NCBI GenBank assembly: GCA_037893245.1
Contig: JBAIAA010000455.1
Coordinates: 248,001 to 312,000, forward strand
Source: Crossaster papposus
Lineage: Eukaryota; Echinodermata; Asteroidea; Velatida; Solasteridae
Length of the DNA: 64,000 nucleotides
Direction of reading: 5' to 3'
A program made the translations under genes and the position numbers. The notes under the pieces are model-generated. The model did no database searches, was not told where the DNA came from, and saw only the letters and a program-made list of their open reading frames with translations. Of this stretch, positions 42,600 through 54,985 are shown one piece after another (position 1 is the first letter of the stretch; each line of letters opens with the position of its first letter).

Positions 42600-43640
42600 G
42601 CAACAATTAAAATCATTTAAAGTAGAGTTTCTTATATAAACATATAAAATTATAAAACGATGACGACATCTGAATTGATAAAGGAATGTTATTCAAAACT
42701 TTGGAACCAGCATACTTATACGACTGCTTGAAGAAATCAATATTGATTTTAGGGAAAACGGCATTTAAAGAATCAGCATTTCTGTATATTAAATCCATGT
42801 CTATCAAAATACATTTTAATTTCATAACATAATCTAATTGGAGCAATCCCATGAACACATTTTTACATTAAACAGGCTAAGAAGAAATCTCTTTTTACTT
42901 TTAGGGTTTGCCAAGATAATTGTTGAATAATGTCTTAGCCATGATAATTAACATAGTCAAAATTATTAGAGACAATCCGAGCAGCTTTTTTTTGCAATCT
43001 GAGAAAAGCCTTTCTACTGGTCAAGGAACAATTTCCCCACACAGAACAAGCATAGTCAAAACATGGTTGAATTGTGGTTTTATGAAGAGTGTCAAGTAAC
43101 TGACTAAGTATTAATAGTATTTCCAAGTCTTGATAATGAATATACTTTGTAGGCAATTTATTTTACAGAGATTCCTTACATGTGGTTCCCAAGTGAGGTT
43201 ATCATCAACTTCAACTCCTAAATACCTAACACTGTTTACTTGTTAAAGCTAGGTGCCTTTAGGAACAATATTCAATTTGTCAGACTCGTTAGTATAACGA
43301 GATTGCAAAAGCATGATTTAAGTCTTATTTGGATTAATGCGAAGTCTATTATTATACCTACAGTAAAAATATCATCAATATTAGATTGTAACACCCGGTT
43401 TGTATCATGGACATTATTTCCTGTCACATAAATAACATCATCTGCGAAGATATTAAGAGTACTAAAATTAACATTTTGTGTAATGTCATTAATACAAACT
43501 GATCGACACTAATCATACCATGATCGTTAAGATAATCCAGAAGTTGAACTTGAACTTCTTTTTCAATACTTTTGCCTACGTGACACACCACTGATATAGG
43601 TCTATAATTACCCTTATACTAGCAGCAGAGGCCTGACAAA
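42600..43640 (-). mobile_element. Decayed LINE with reverse-transcriptase fragments
   Basis: The minus strand shows, in order, RPISVVCHVGKSIEKEVQ near 43600-43545 (RT domain start), then SVCINDITQ and IFADDVIYVTG with the FADD catalytic motif at 43448-43437. TTIQPCFDYACSVWGNCS and KKAARIV lie at 43100-42990, and a C-terminal tail SYKYAGSKVLNNIPLSIQ near 42700. Roughly 90 residues between the first two motifs are missing. Stops and frameshifts are frequent. Distinct from the CR1/L2-like relic at 10 kb. Confidence 0.8.
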
Positions 43641-44315
43641 GAGGAGGGTACCGGCAGCCGAATAATAACATTTGTCCTCATGTCTAAAATTGATCATTAG
43701 GGTGACATCGTCAAAATTGCGTGCGATTTGCGTACGGCCGCCATTTCTCTACAGCATCTAATAACTCGGTTACAGGCCAGCGTAGAATGTTTTTTTTTTT
43801 GGTGTCAAACCATCATGTTTTCGGGGTCAAGGAATCCAATGAAAATATTTTCAGATCATTTAGACGAAGGCGAGGCTGAAATTCAAAATGGCGGAACAAA
43901 ATGGCGCGACTGAGGTACTGGAAGCAAGCACGTTCCGGTCAAAATGCACCCCTGGATTATATTTATATAATTAAATACCAGGATTTAAGGGTTTATTAAA
44001 CTGCCTTGGATATATTTGAATCATTTTAAATGTAAACCACTCATTCCTGTCATTCCGGAACACACGAGCAACCTGCGAAATGCCCAAACCTCAATTTTAG
44101 CGAAAACGTCAACATTCCATATCTTGGAAACTATATACCACAAGTTCTAGTCTCTATCCCTATGTTTTCTGGGTCAGAGATTGCAATTAATGTGGTTTCA
44201 AGGCATTGCTTCGGAAAGATATTGTCGGTGCTTGAAAGTGACTTTTCGGATGGCAAGGGGGGTAAAGTGTCATAGGAAGATATCAAATTTCTGCATATTC
44301 TAGAGCCTTCCATCA
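43641..44315. other. Intergenic, nothing recognised
   Basis: Contains CCGCCATTTC / AAAATGGCGG-like words in opposite orientation (43738-43910), possibly an old inverted-repeat element, but no defined ends. Confidence 0.35.
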
Positions 44316-46490
44316 CGCAGCTTGAGGATGGCCATCTTCAAATGCCCTTGCCTTTCCGCTTTCGTCATGGCTTGCCGGTTAACAAAGCTCGCAAGCATTC
44401 CTTCGCCTAGGCCATCTCAAGCGCAAGTTAGCTAGAGACTCTAAGTATCGTGATGACTACGTTAAGTTTGTTCAGGATGTCATCGAGCATGGTGATGCAG
44501 AGGAAGCCCAAGCCATGTAGTACATCCCTCGTCACGGTGTGTACCACCCTAGAAAGCCAAAGGATTCGAGTTGTGTTCGATTGCTCAAGTCAGCACAGAG
44601 GCACTTCCTATAATGACCATCTTCTGAGTGCCCCCGATCTGACGAATGCCCTAGTAGGAGTACTGAGCCGCTTCAGGAGTCATCCAGTATAGCTATAGTT
44701 TGCGACATCGAAAGAATGTTCCATCAGTTCATTGTCAGACAAGAAGACCGAGATTTCTCACACAGGAGCCAACAGAGTACAGGATGAAGGCACACCTATT
44801 TGGAGCTTCATCATCTCCTGGCGGGGGTGGGGGGGGGGGGGGGGGGGGGGGGGGGTGGCAACTACAGTCTCAAGTTTTTGGCCAAGAAATATGAGAAGGA
44901 GTTTCCCTCTGCAGCCCTGTTTATCAATCACCATTTTTACGTAGACGATGGATTGATCAGTATAGAAACCAACGATGAAGCAATTCAGCTCATTCAAGAG
45001 ACTAGGGATCTGTGTAGCAAAGGCGGCATACATCTACACAGGTTCATCTCCAACAGTCGAGGTGTTGGAATCTGTCCCTGCCAAGAAACGCGCTGCATCT
45101 GTTAAGGAAGTTAACCTCAATAAAGATAACCTGCATATGTCCTCCACGCTTGGGATTCAATGGGATGTGGAGAAGGATGAATTCTTCTTCAGAACTGAGA
45201 CCAAGGAGGCAGCGTTGACCCGTAGGGGAATTCTGTCTATGGTTGCATCGGTTTATGACCCCTTGGGATTTCTGGCTCCATAGGTAAAGTATTGCTGCAG
45301 CACATGTGTCGCAACGGAAGTGGACGGGATGATCCTTTGCCTAAAGAGTTATGACCACGGTGGGAGAAGTGGATGGCGGACCTTCCCAACATTGCAGCAA
45401 TTCAGATTCCACGCTGCGTGAAGCCGAGTGGTCTTAGGAAAGTTAAGTCTACACAGCTTTGCCACTTCTCAGACGGCAGCACTTTGGGTTATGGTCGATG
45501 CTCCTACCTCAGAATTCAGGATCAGTAAGACAGGATATACTATGCACTCCTGATGGGCAAGTCTCGAGTGGCCCCGACTGAGGTCACAACAATCCCCCGC
45601 CTTAAGTTAGCTGCAGCTGTGGTGTCGGTGAAAATCAGCAAGGTCTTGAAGAGCTCCAGCTCTCAAATGTGGAAGAAATTGTGGACCGATTCTCAGGTAG
45701 TCTATAGGGTATATCAACAACGAGGCGCGACGTTTTCATACATTTGTGGCCAACCGTGTACAAATAATCAGAGACAGCACAATCATATCCTGATCAGTGG
45801 TTCTACGTCGAGTCTGAATTCAACCCCACTGATCATGCTTCAAGAGGGCTCACCGCATCGACTCCCCTCCAGTCTACCTGATACACGAGTCCAGAATTTT
45901 AGATCCCTTCACTGATGACTTAGGGAGTCTGCGTGTAGGTGGTCGCCTGAGGAATTCGTCACTCTTGTTTTTTGTCAAGCACCCGGCAATACTAGCCAAG
46001 GACAGCCACATGTCCAGACTCATCGCTAATCACTACCATCATAAAGTCCACCACCAAGACCGTGGGATCGGAATGAAATCAGAGCGAACGGGTTTTGGAT
46101 CATCAGCGGTGGAAGGATGGTTTCGGATATCATTCGTAAATGTGTGGTCTGTATAGGAGAAACCGGCGACCCACTCAAGAACAGAAGATGGCAGATCTCC
46201 CTGAGGATCGTGTGGAATCATCTCCGCCATTCTTATTCTGTGCATGGACTGTTTCGGTCCCTTTATCACCAAGCAATGCCGCAAGGAGTTCAAGAGATAC
46301 GGCCTATACTGTTCACCTGTTTGTGCTCCAGAGCGGTTCACGTAGAGTTACTGGATGACCTCTCCACTGATGCCTTCATCAATGGACTGCGATGTTTTAT
46401 CGCCATACGAGGCAAGGTTCGGCAAATCAGGTCGGACCAAGGCAATAACTTTGTTGGAGCAAAAAGTGAACTAGTGGACAGGCCCTGCGT
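44316..46490 (+). pseudogene. Decayed BEL/Pao retroelement pol region
   Basis: Plus-strand fragments in the order of a BEL/Pao polyprotein: a segment before the RT (near 44330-44500, LPFRFRHG and a Lys-rich helix), RT fragments (44560-45110), the diagnostic RRGILSMVASVYDPLGFLAP region at 45220-45282, RNase-H-like part (45430-45720), HHQ-type integrase zinc-binding part (45950-46170) and integrase core with IRSDQGNNFVGA near 46430-46465. Multiple stops and frameshifts, a 27-nt G run (44829-44855) inside the RT, and no LTRs recognised. It breaks off at a tandem-repeat array. Confidence 0.85.
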
Positions 46491-46519
46491 CTTGAATTTA
46501 AAACTAACATCGTTAAGAT

Positions 46520-46862
46520 AATAATATAATAATAATAATTGGGGAGGCTAATCATCCTTACTCGCAGCTGGTGTGCTGAATTGCGAAGGACGCGGCTACA
46601 ACGTGGTCGAGTCGCTGGCACGTAAAGGCGCCTATGGCAGCCGGCCACATCGACTCATTATGACTACGGAGCACAGCCTGAGATCGAAAGTGTTTAATTT
46701 TTCAGGAGGGAGGAAAACCGGATGACCTGGAAAAAACCCTCGTGGCACAGGAGAGAACCAACGCACAACTCTACTCACATTATGGTCCGGCCGGGAATCG
46801 AACCCGGGCCACATTGGTGAAAGGCAAGCGCTTTACACACAAGCCACCCATGCCACCCTATA
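46520..46862 (-). mobile_element. tRNA-derived SINE with (AAT)n tail
   Basis: Read on the minus strand it begins TAGGGTGGCATGGGTGGCTT, with GGCCCGGGTTCGATTCCCGG as B box, then GGTTCTCTCCTGTGCCACGA, TCCGGTTTTCCTCCC and a tail of ATT repeats at 46520-46540. The TCCGGTTTTCCTCCC core is a motif I know from several marine-animal SINE families. Confidence 0.8.
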
Positions 46863-47171
46863 GATCACAGGATAAGAGAGAATAAAAGTTACGCAGGGGA
46901 CGGTCCCTGCGTGATGAATGTTTATCTTACATGGATATCATCAGAGGATAAGAGAAAATAGAAGTTACGCAGTGGACAGGCCCTTTGTGTTGAATTTTTA
47001 ATCTAACATGTTTATTTTTAGATCAGAGGTGGGGCCTCCGCGTGAAAGACAATAGAAACTCCGCGTGGACGGGCCCTGCGTTTTAAATTTGAATGTAACT
47101 TATTAAGATCAGAGGACGGGCCTCTGCATTTAAGACAAATGGAAGTTCCGCAGTGGATTAGGCCCTGCGTG

Positions 47172-47555
47172 TTAAAGGTAGTATACACCATTGGTAAATG
47201 CTTGAATTATCATGAATGGGCGGATTTGGAAGGTTGTATTTTATAGTAAATATCTTTTAACTGACCTGTCCGAAGTTTTACAGTCATAAATGCCGAGAAA
47301 AGCACGGAAAACAGCGTTTATTTTCGACCGGCGTCGAGGAGTTATTCTTATGTTATTTGTGTTTTCTCCCGATCGCCGTCCGGCGATTGCAAATTTTTCT
47401 TTATAGAATTTTATTTTTCAGAATAATTACTATACAGGATATCTAGCGCAATCATTTTGCTGGATGCCTAGAATCTTTATTTACTTTCAGATGAGTAAGA
47501 TATTTCTTAACAATTCGGTAGTACATTTTTGTCTTCGATATCTGCAAATGGCGTG
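47172..47555 (+). mobile_element. TTAA MITE family 1, near full length
   Basis: The left end TTAAAGGTAGTATACACC lies at 47172. The body is colinear with 2019-2396 (GCTTGAATTATCATGAATGG, ATGCCGAGAAAAGCACG, CGATCGCCGTCCGGCGATTG, GATATCTGCAAATGG). The last 12 or so bases of the right terminus are lost. The target GCGTG-TTAA-ATTTGAATG is the TTAA of the surrounding tandem unit. Confidence 0.8.
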
Positions 47556-47690
47556 TTACATTTGAATGTAACTGATTAAGTTCAGAGGGCGGGCATGAGT
47601 GACAAATGAAGTTCCGCAGTGGTCGGGCCACGCGTGTTAGATATGAATCTAACCGATTAAGATTAGAGGACGAGCCTCTGCAAAAAGAAA

Positions 47691-50147
47691 AAATAAAATA
47701 AAAAATGCTATGGATTAAAGGATACTTCCTAAAATGTTTAAATGGTATTTGTTTGTACCAGCATGGCATCCTTAATAACATAAACAAGTTTCGGCCAATC
47801 CTTGTCTATTTTTAATTTTGTGGTCATCTTTATTTCACTTCTTAGAAGTCTTATTTTGGGATCGGAACTTTTGCCTAAAGACCTCAAATAAATTATAAAA
47901 AGGAATAGTGGCACGTAAAGTAGTTGCCATAATAACCAGTTTGGCCTAAATTATACACGATTTTTAACGAAGTGTTCTTTATTTTGCTTTCTGTTTCCTA
48001 AATGACGTTTAATGATTGATCGAAGTCACATTTTTTCTTCACAGATCCTAAGAACCATTTCGGTGGTGAAAAGCTGTGTTGTTGTTTCCACGGTCGCCGC
48101 TGAACCTGGCGAAAATTGCGTGTAGATGGGTCAGCAACTGTCCATCGGTGCAGCCGTTCTGCAAAACTGCCCGTTTCCAACGTATAGATGAATCCAATCA
48201 AACATACATGGACATTGTGGGGGCCAGCAGCCCTGTATCCCTATAGTAATTTAACGTCACATGGTCTTCCTGCACTGTTAAAAATTGTGTAACTTCACAG
48301 TTGTTTTTCTGTTGAAAATGTCAAAATATAGCAGTAGATATTACTGTTTTGGGATTTCTTTGCATAGAAACAAAACTAGTACTGTCTATGTACATTTTTC
48401 TGAATTTCTCTGTTTGGTTACAGAATGTTCGCTGTTAAATTAAAGTTTTGTACTGGAACAAGAAACATCATCTTTTGAACAAGTATTTCCTTCCGTTATG
48501 TTAAGACACATCAACATTACTGTTTCATAACAACACATTTTGCTGTAAATATACAGCAACGCCAACGAAGTATTTATTTACAGAGAATCTACTGTTCTCC
48601 CAGGGGGGGGGCGGAAGGGGTCCCAAAAAAGTGCGCCACCAACGTTGAAATGTATCTCATTCATTCTTCCACGCTCACGAGTCGAACATCTCATACAGTA
48701 AACACGTATAGATCGCTGCCTCGAAGCGCACCATTGAAACACGTACAAATTTGCTCCGTGCATAGCTCTCCCGAATTCAGTGATTTATGCTACGTCCGCA
48801 AAGCCAGATTCGTACAGTACAGGCATGGCGTAAACTTTCGCGATTGAGAATTGGCAGAAACCATTTTCAAAAACAAATTAAAAAAAAAGGTCAAATATCC
48901 AGAGGATGTACCGAGGGATTTTTATTTAACTTTCAGGAATGAAAGATCTATTCCTAATTATTACGTTAGTGGAAAAAAATCAGAGGATGAACGATAATTT
49001 TTTTTCACATTATGTCGATATTTGTAGCCATTTTAGGGGAGACGTTTAGTAACGAAATTCCCACCTGGACCCATTCATACACGTTAGCTGCTGCAATAAA
49101 CCAACGGGAAATTGTCGGTAATATTTGTACGCATTTTATTTAAAACTAAGCACCTCAACAATTGAAAATACTCTTTCAATATAAACTATTATGTTTTCAG
49201 TGCTGTTAAAGAGAAAATGTTAACAGTATACATGGATTATTTATTTATGTTTAATGGTCATTACCTTTTTTTTAAATGGAGTGTACCCAAACTGCGATTG
49301 CAAATGATTGCGCAACACCCCTTCCGCCCCCCCCCCCCCCCCCCCCCTGTGTTCTCCTACACGAATCTCATTACGCAGCAACTGACCAATCAGAAGTGAG
49401 GAAATTAGTGTTCACAAAAGTCATGTTAAACTGTGTTTTTTACCACAAAACACACTCACAGTGAGAGTGAGGAGCTTTATTTGATGGTGTTGGGTGTGTG
49501 TGTCTGAAGCAGACTAATACTTCTCAGAAACCAGATACACCGAAGACAGGCTAATACCTAATCTGAGCATAGAGTAAGGATCTGAGGAACATAACAAGTC
49601 ATTTGAAACAAAGATTTCCTTTTCGATACATGTGCTCTTAAACTTATCAACTGGACACAAAATCGTTCTCCATAAACTTAGTGGGTTGGCCTTTGCCTGT
49701 AAGCAGTTAATTATACATTGTACTAAGATAAGACATTGTTCGTAAATTTGTGTCCACCCTGTAAGTATAACTCAGTTCCTAGTATTGTACTGTTACATGT
49801 GCATGAATGGGTTTAAATGCCAACTGTATGCAAACTATAATTGCACTGTCCATGTGCATAATGATATAAATATTGTTATCACAATATATCAGTACAATTT
49901 ATGTCTTTGGTATGTAGCAGATTGCTGCTCTGCAATTGAAGCAGTCTTTTTCCACTTTCTTTTGCATACGATGTAGCAAATGTAGGATTAGAAAAAGACT
50001 GCCATTTTGAGTGCCATCAAGTGCCTCAAAAGTCAGTTTTGTAGTGCTACTTGTGACATACTCAATGCATGTGAACTGTTTTAGGAAACATCAAAGAAAA
50101 TGATAACCAAAAAAGTAAATAAGTTCATTTTGTAAATATTTTTTCAG
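47691..50147. other. Intergenic or intron, nothing recognised
   Basis: No coding pattern recognised. There is a G/C run near 48602 and a long C run at about 49328-49346. Any earlier exons of the HECT gene would lie here or be lost. Confidence 0.4.
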
Positions 50148-51783
50148 ATCGATGCAGCCGTTTTGGTAATGATGGATGATGCATCACGAGAATTTGTGCC
50201 AATCTTGGGAGACAGGATAGCCTTGCGGAACTTTTGCTCCAAAATGCAAAACCCTCAGGGTGGCAATGGAAGTTCTTCAAGAAAAGACACACTCCTCCAG
50301 AAACTCCGAGTCAAGCTAGGAGTTAAACATGCACAAGAGGAATCAAGTGCTACATGTACCAACAAATCTGAAAGACTAAAAGGGAATCGAAATGCTGCGA
50401 AGGATAACAGAAAAATTGACATTGGGTGGATCGATTTCGACTTTGCTAGCCAAAGCTTTAAGCAAGTACGAAAACAAACAGTGGGTGGTACAAGACAACT
50501 AAGTGTTTCAAAAACAATGGGTCATGCTGATCTTCTTGAGCTTGCCAGAGGTTTGTTTTTTCAGGGAGGGTGTTTCTTCCAAAGGGCAAGAGAGTGAGTT
50601 TGAGCTTGACCTCTGTGATTTTAGACATCGGCCACTAGGAGAGGCAGTAACTGTTGGCCAATTATACGATGAGACAAAAATGCCGACTTTGAGATTTTAC
50701 CTGAGAACGAAAATCAAGTGCAAGAAGGACAGTAAAAAGAAACGCAAGGTAATAGAGTCAGACTCCTCAGAAGAGCAGGACTTCGAAGATTCGATCTTTT
50801 TAGATCCTTTTGAAGTTCCAGGAAATGAAGTTGAAGTACATGACAGTACATCTCCAGAACCTTCTCCATCTCCAGAACCTTCTCCATCTCCAGAAGTTCC
50901 GCAATCTGCTGACACCGAGCAATCAGACACACCAACTGCTGCATGCTCATCACTAAATGTTAACATACAAGAACCAGATACACCAACTGTCTCATTCAGG
51001 CACAGAGACTTGCCAAATCATCAGAGCCAGCTAGATGACACCATGCCCTCCACATCCTTCAACCAAGGCTCTTGCGATGAAACTAGCCCCTCACAAGTAT
51101 TTGAGGTGCTCGTCATAAGAAGAGTGGCGATTGTGGAAGACATGATCAATTCATTTTCCAATCCAGAAATCATGGATGCTACAATTTCTATGCACATGGT
51201 TTTGCCAAATGGAGACATGGAAGCTGGGCAAGGTAGTGGTGTGTATCAAGATGCCCTAACACAATTTTGGGAGGAATTCTTTGCAAAGTTTACAGTAGGT
51301 GACACTCAGAAAGTGCCTATCATCCGCCATGACTACAAAGAAGAAGAGTGGCAGGCAGTTGGAAGAATTCTTGCAAAAGGGTGGCTGGACAATCACTATT
51401 TTCCTCTGTCACTTTCGCCAATTTTTACAGAAAGTGCAATTTTTGGAGCTACACCAAGCGACGCAGACACCAAATCAGCATTTCTGTCTTTCGTCCCAGA
51501 AGTGGAGAGGACAGTTTTGACCAGTGCGCTCGAGGAATTTCCCATAGATACAGAGGAACTGCTTGACATCCTTGGTGAATATGACTGTCGAACAGTCGTT
51601 AACAAAGAAAATCTACCAAAGATAATTTCTGAGATGGAATTTAAGGAACTTTTCCAAAAACCAAAGTGTATCGCAGATTTTATGCAGCCAGTGATGAAAC
51701 CACTCCGCCGTGCCTTCACAAAGGCTGAATTTCTGAACCTCTATGAAGAATTGCGGCCTTCGTCCAAGAAGGTCTTTGAATGA
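50148..51783 (+). pseudogene. SAM/HECT-type E3 ubiquitin ligase-like gene, main part
   Basis: An intron acceptor TTTTTTCAG precedes 50148. The first frame (to 50597) begins IDAAVLVMMDDASREFVPIL with LGDRIALRNF, resembling the C-terminal half of a SAM domain, then a basic linker and a conserved HADLLELARGLFFQGG motif. Near 50570 (GGGAGGGTG) the frame shifts by one nucleotide into frame 50503-51783, which continues SSKGQESEFELDL, VGQLYDETKMPTLRFYLRTK, an acidic and SPEPSPSPEPS-rich linker, then the HECT N-lobe (GQGSGVYQDALTQFWEEFF, EEWQAVGRILAKGW, FMQPVMKPLRRAFTKAEF). It stops at TGA 51781. Such ligases transfer ubiquitin via a C-lobe cysteine; the C-lobe exon lies at 52733. The shift sits in a G-rich run, so it could be a sequence error. 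Confidence 0.75.
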
Positions 51784-51794
51784 GTGCATGCTTA

Positions 51795-52721
51795 TACCCC
51801 AGTCACAATTAAAGCGGAGCCCGGGCGGCGTGTGCGATTTCTAGGCATCGGCCGGCGTGTAGAGGTCGGCGAAAGATCGTGCGATATGGCGGTCACAGTC
51901 ACAATTAAAAGTGCCCCGTACGCTGCCATGACGGGGCCCGGGGAGTCGCCGATCGGCGATCGGCTGACTTTCTTGGACATGGGGTCGAATTCTTGGCCCG
52001 TTTATCGGCCGGTGACCGGCAGGCACTCGTCCGGTGCTCTGCTTATGTCCTTGCGATACCCCTGCGGTATCCGGCAGGGTGCCAACCAATTCGTACAGGT
52101 CGTACGGCGGCCGGACGGGCATCTGTAGTGTGCCTGTCTAGTGGCCAGCGATCAACGGCCGAGGTTGGCGTTTGCACGCTATACCGCTACAACCTAGTTC
52201 TTGTTGCATTGGTGGCTGAAGAAGAGATGTAGTACTTGCACTATGAAACTTGTGTGATAAACTGTGTGTAGATGTAGATGTAGATGAGCCGCTTTTTTTA
52301 CCCTGCGAGCCCCGGCCGATGCATGACCGATTCCAGGCTGGGCGCCGGCAGGGCGCCGTCCGGCCCCCGGCTGATTTCTGGCCAGGCACCGCCAAGTCGG
52401 CCGGACGCCTGGCGGGACCCGGCCGGCGTGTGGGCGGCGCCTGGCCGATATATTGATTGTCTGGGTTGTCCAAAATTTTGCTCGGCGCCCGCCCGCCCTG
52501 CCGGACATCGGCTAGGCATCGACCGATTTATTGGCGATCAGTTTGCGATGCGAAACGCCGCACCAGGTTTTAAGTCCGAGTTAAAAGTAACTCGATGCCC
52601 GCCCGATGCCAAAAAATGACCCGGCAGCCGCAAGGAGTCCCGTGGGGCCCCGGCCGAAAATGCCTATAAATCCGCCGCAAACTAATCGCAAACCCATCGC
52701 AAGCCAATTGTGACTGGGGTA
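51795..52721. mobile_element. 927-bp MITE with TTA target duplication
   Basis: Perfect 16-bp inverted termini TACCCCAGTCACAATT (51795-51810 and 52706-52721), flanked by TTA at 51792-51794 and 52722-52724. A TWA-type 3-bp duplication is typical of PIF/Harbinger. The interior is G+C-rich and built of GGCCGG, CCGGC and GGCGATCGG words in both orientations, without protein-like frames. Confidence 0.9.
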
Positions 52722-52727
52722 TTAAAA

Positions 52728-52939
52728 GGTTTTTGCGATTTTGCACTGCATCAGATGTACATTCTGATAAGGCAATCAGTATAATATTTACCAGATTGGA
52801 CGGCTTTCAAAGAAGACCAGTCGCACACACATGTGGCTGTGTACTTGAGGTTCCAGCAACCTATGAAGGTTTTGTCGACTTGAGACAAGAGTTTAATGCA
52901 GTCTTGGAAAGTTGTGTGTGGATAACGGATGTTATCTAA
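52728..52939 (+). CDS. HECT C-lobe exon
   Basis: The frame reads FLRFCTASDVHSDKAISIIF, LDGFQRRPVAHTCGCVLEVP, YEGFVDLRQEFNAVLE and ends WITDVI-stop at 52939. The A-H-T-C motif contains the catalytic Cys of the HECT C-lobe, and the xLRFCTxS start is the usual C-lobe entry. A possible acceptor is AAAAG before 52728. About 30 residues normally between 51780 and this point are not found. The MITE occupies the gap. Confidence 0.8.
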
Positions 52940-54985
52940 ATTTGCAAATGTTTGGCAACTGTGTCAGTCCTGAAAGAGTTGCCGCCTTACAAACCTAATG
53001 TTGAAAATGTTTTACTACAGTGTAGCTGCATCTATTATGGAAATTTTTAATAAGGCCTTAAAACAAATATTGATTGTATTTACACATTGTGGGTTTTACA
53101 TGTACAAGTGTACAAACACCTCATAGAAGAAGGTGATTTGGTTGAAAACCTTTTACTTGGAGAACAGAATGTCTAGTCTGCAGGAGTCATGAATCATGTT
53201 GTAGTTGTTATTTTTAATGTTTTTTATTGGTATTATTTTTTGTTCTATTTGTCCTTGTCAAAGCCTTTTCAAACAGTATCAATAACGCCAAAATGATGCG
53301 TTGGTAATGTCATTTATTGTCTCTAAGGAGTCCTTAGAGATGAAAAAAAGTGTACACTGAAAAAAAAGCATTAACTTGTTGCCCCATTTAAAAACAGTGG
53401 CATCTGACTGATAACTTAAATGCAAGATTGTGACATTTACCCCATTTGACAATTGTATTACCTGCATGCTGTGTTACAGAGCACTTTCTGAAAATATGCT
53501 TTTAACTATAACTTAAAACTTATTTTTCACTATTTTCTATAACTTTTGTGCAGTCCGTTTTTAGATTTGTAGCACATACCAACTTGTGCCGTAGTGTACA
53601 AAACATAGTATTTTTTATTAGGCCTAATCATGACAAGTTTAAGGTCAACTTGCCGACAGAGTGTATAACTTAATTTGGTATAACTCTTGCCAGTTGCCAT
53701 CACCTAACAAAGCCTAAGTAGTCCATAAATAATTTAAATTTATGAGAATGCACTTCAAACTTGATACATATACTGTATGTACTTCATTGTATATTCTAGG
53801 GTAATTGACATCGTGATCATGGAACACATCTGATTTGCTTGGCAAACTGTTGACTGCTTTTATACTGTTAAAGTAAACTCGTCACAGTTATGTACTTTTT
53901 TATATTCCAACAGTTTTGTACTTTTTGATATTACGACAGTTTTGTACTTTGTTGGATATTCCAGTTTTCAATATTGTTTAGTTTAAAGTTTTTGTATAAC
54001 TGTACTATAACCACGTTTTGATGGGCAACACAGTTTTGGAATTAATTGGTAATTATCATGATGAACAAGTTTCCTGTGAGCAGTATGTCATAACATATGG
54101 TCACCATGTGTGTCTTCAGGATTTGCCATGGTGCATGTTTTCTAAATTTTAATGCAACAAACAAATATTTTCACCAGGATATTTTTGAAATTAGGGTAAT
54201 TCATGAGTGCATTCGTCACTTCAAATGTAATACTGAAAATCTTGGAAAATTTGGATGACAGTGTGGGTGTGAGTTCAAATTATAGGCCTAGTCTAGTTTG
54301 GAAAACAAAAAGTAACTTATAAAATAATAGAACAGCTCGCTATCAACACTTTTAATCAACGTACTACAACACAAGCCCTTCAAAGTCGTTGCTTTTTTGT
54401 AATATCTTTGTATTTTAAAATGTTTGTAGTCAAACTTATTACCTCAGAAGTGCAGATAAGATAAGAGAACCTGAATCTTTTGATAGTAGATAGGATCATT
54501 TCCATGAGTAGTAAAATAATCGCTGTGGTCAGTCTCTAGAAGTATTTTGCTGATTAGAAGCCCTGAGTTATGAAATTCCAACATTATATTTGATCACAAT
54601 TTCCGAACAATAATATGCGGGAAGAAAGTCTATTTTTCAACCTTAAAATCAGGCAGATAGTAATCAACATGACCAGTCAGCTCAGCCAACAATATATTTT
54701 CACGTGTGTTGATTTCTTCTTTATAAAGTTCTGTTTATACTCGATATCATCTTGTTACTGTTTGCTGTGCATTTGGTTTTATAGGAAGCTCAGGAAAGTA
54801 ATGCAGTAAAATAAATAAAAAAAGAAAAGAATAGCAATTGCACTAATGGTAAGTTTCTATTAGATGGGAAATCTAATATGAAAAGAAATCTTTGTAGTTT
54901 GTTTTTGTCCATTATGTGATTTTGCCTTAAATTTGTACTCTGTTTAAGTATTTTTAATAGATAATCAATAAACTATTTAACATTT
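52940..54985. other. Possible 3' UTR and intergenic, nothing recognised
   Basis: A+T-rich. Short repeats of TTTTGTACTTTTTGATATT-like words occur near 53890-53960. Could include the HECT gene 3' UTR. Confidence 0.4.

Larger units (their letters stand above)
46480..47690. repeat. Tandem array of ~90-bp units split by two insertions
   Basis: Units contain AAGTTCCGCAGTGGACGGGC, CCTGCGTGTTAAATTTGAAT, GTAACTTATTAAGATCAGAG and GACGGGCCTCTGC. Partial or full copies start near 46480, 46885, 46965, 47055, 47145 and 47600. The SINE (46520-46862) and a TTAA MITE (47172-47555) are inserted in the array. Confidence 0.75.

Noticed and set aside
51784-52619. Several 60-114-codon frames after the HECT gene
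   Set aside because: They lie in the G+C-rich MITE interior, overlap on both strands and show no family pattern.
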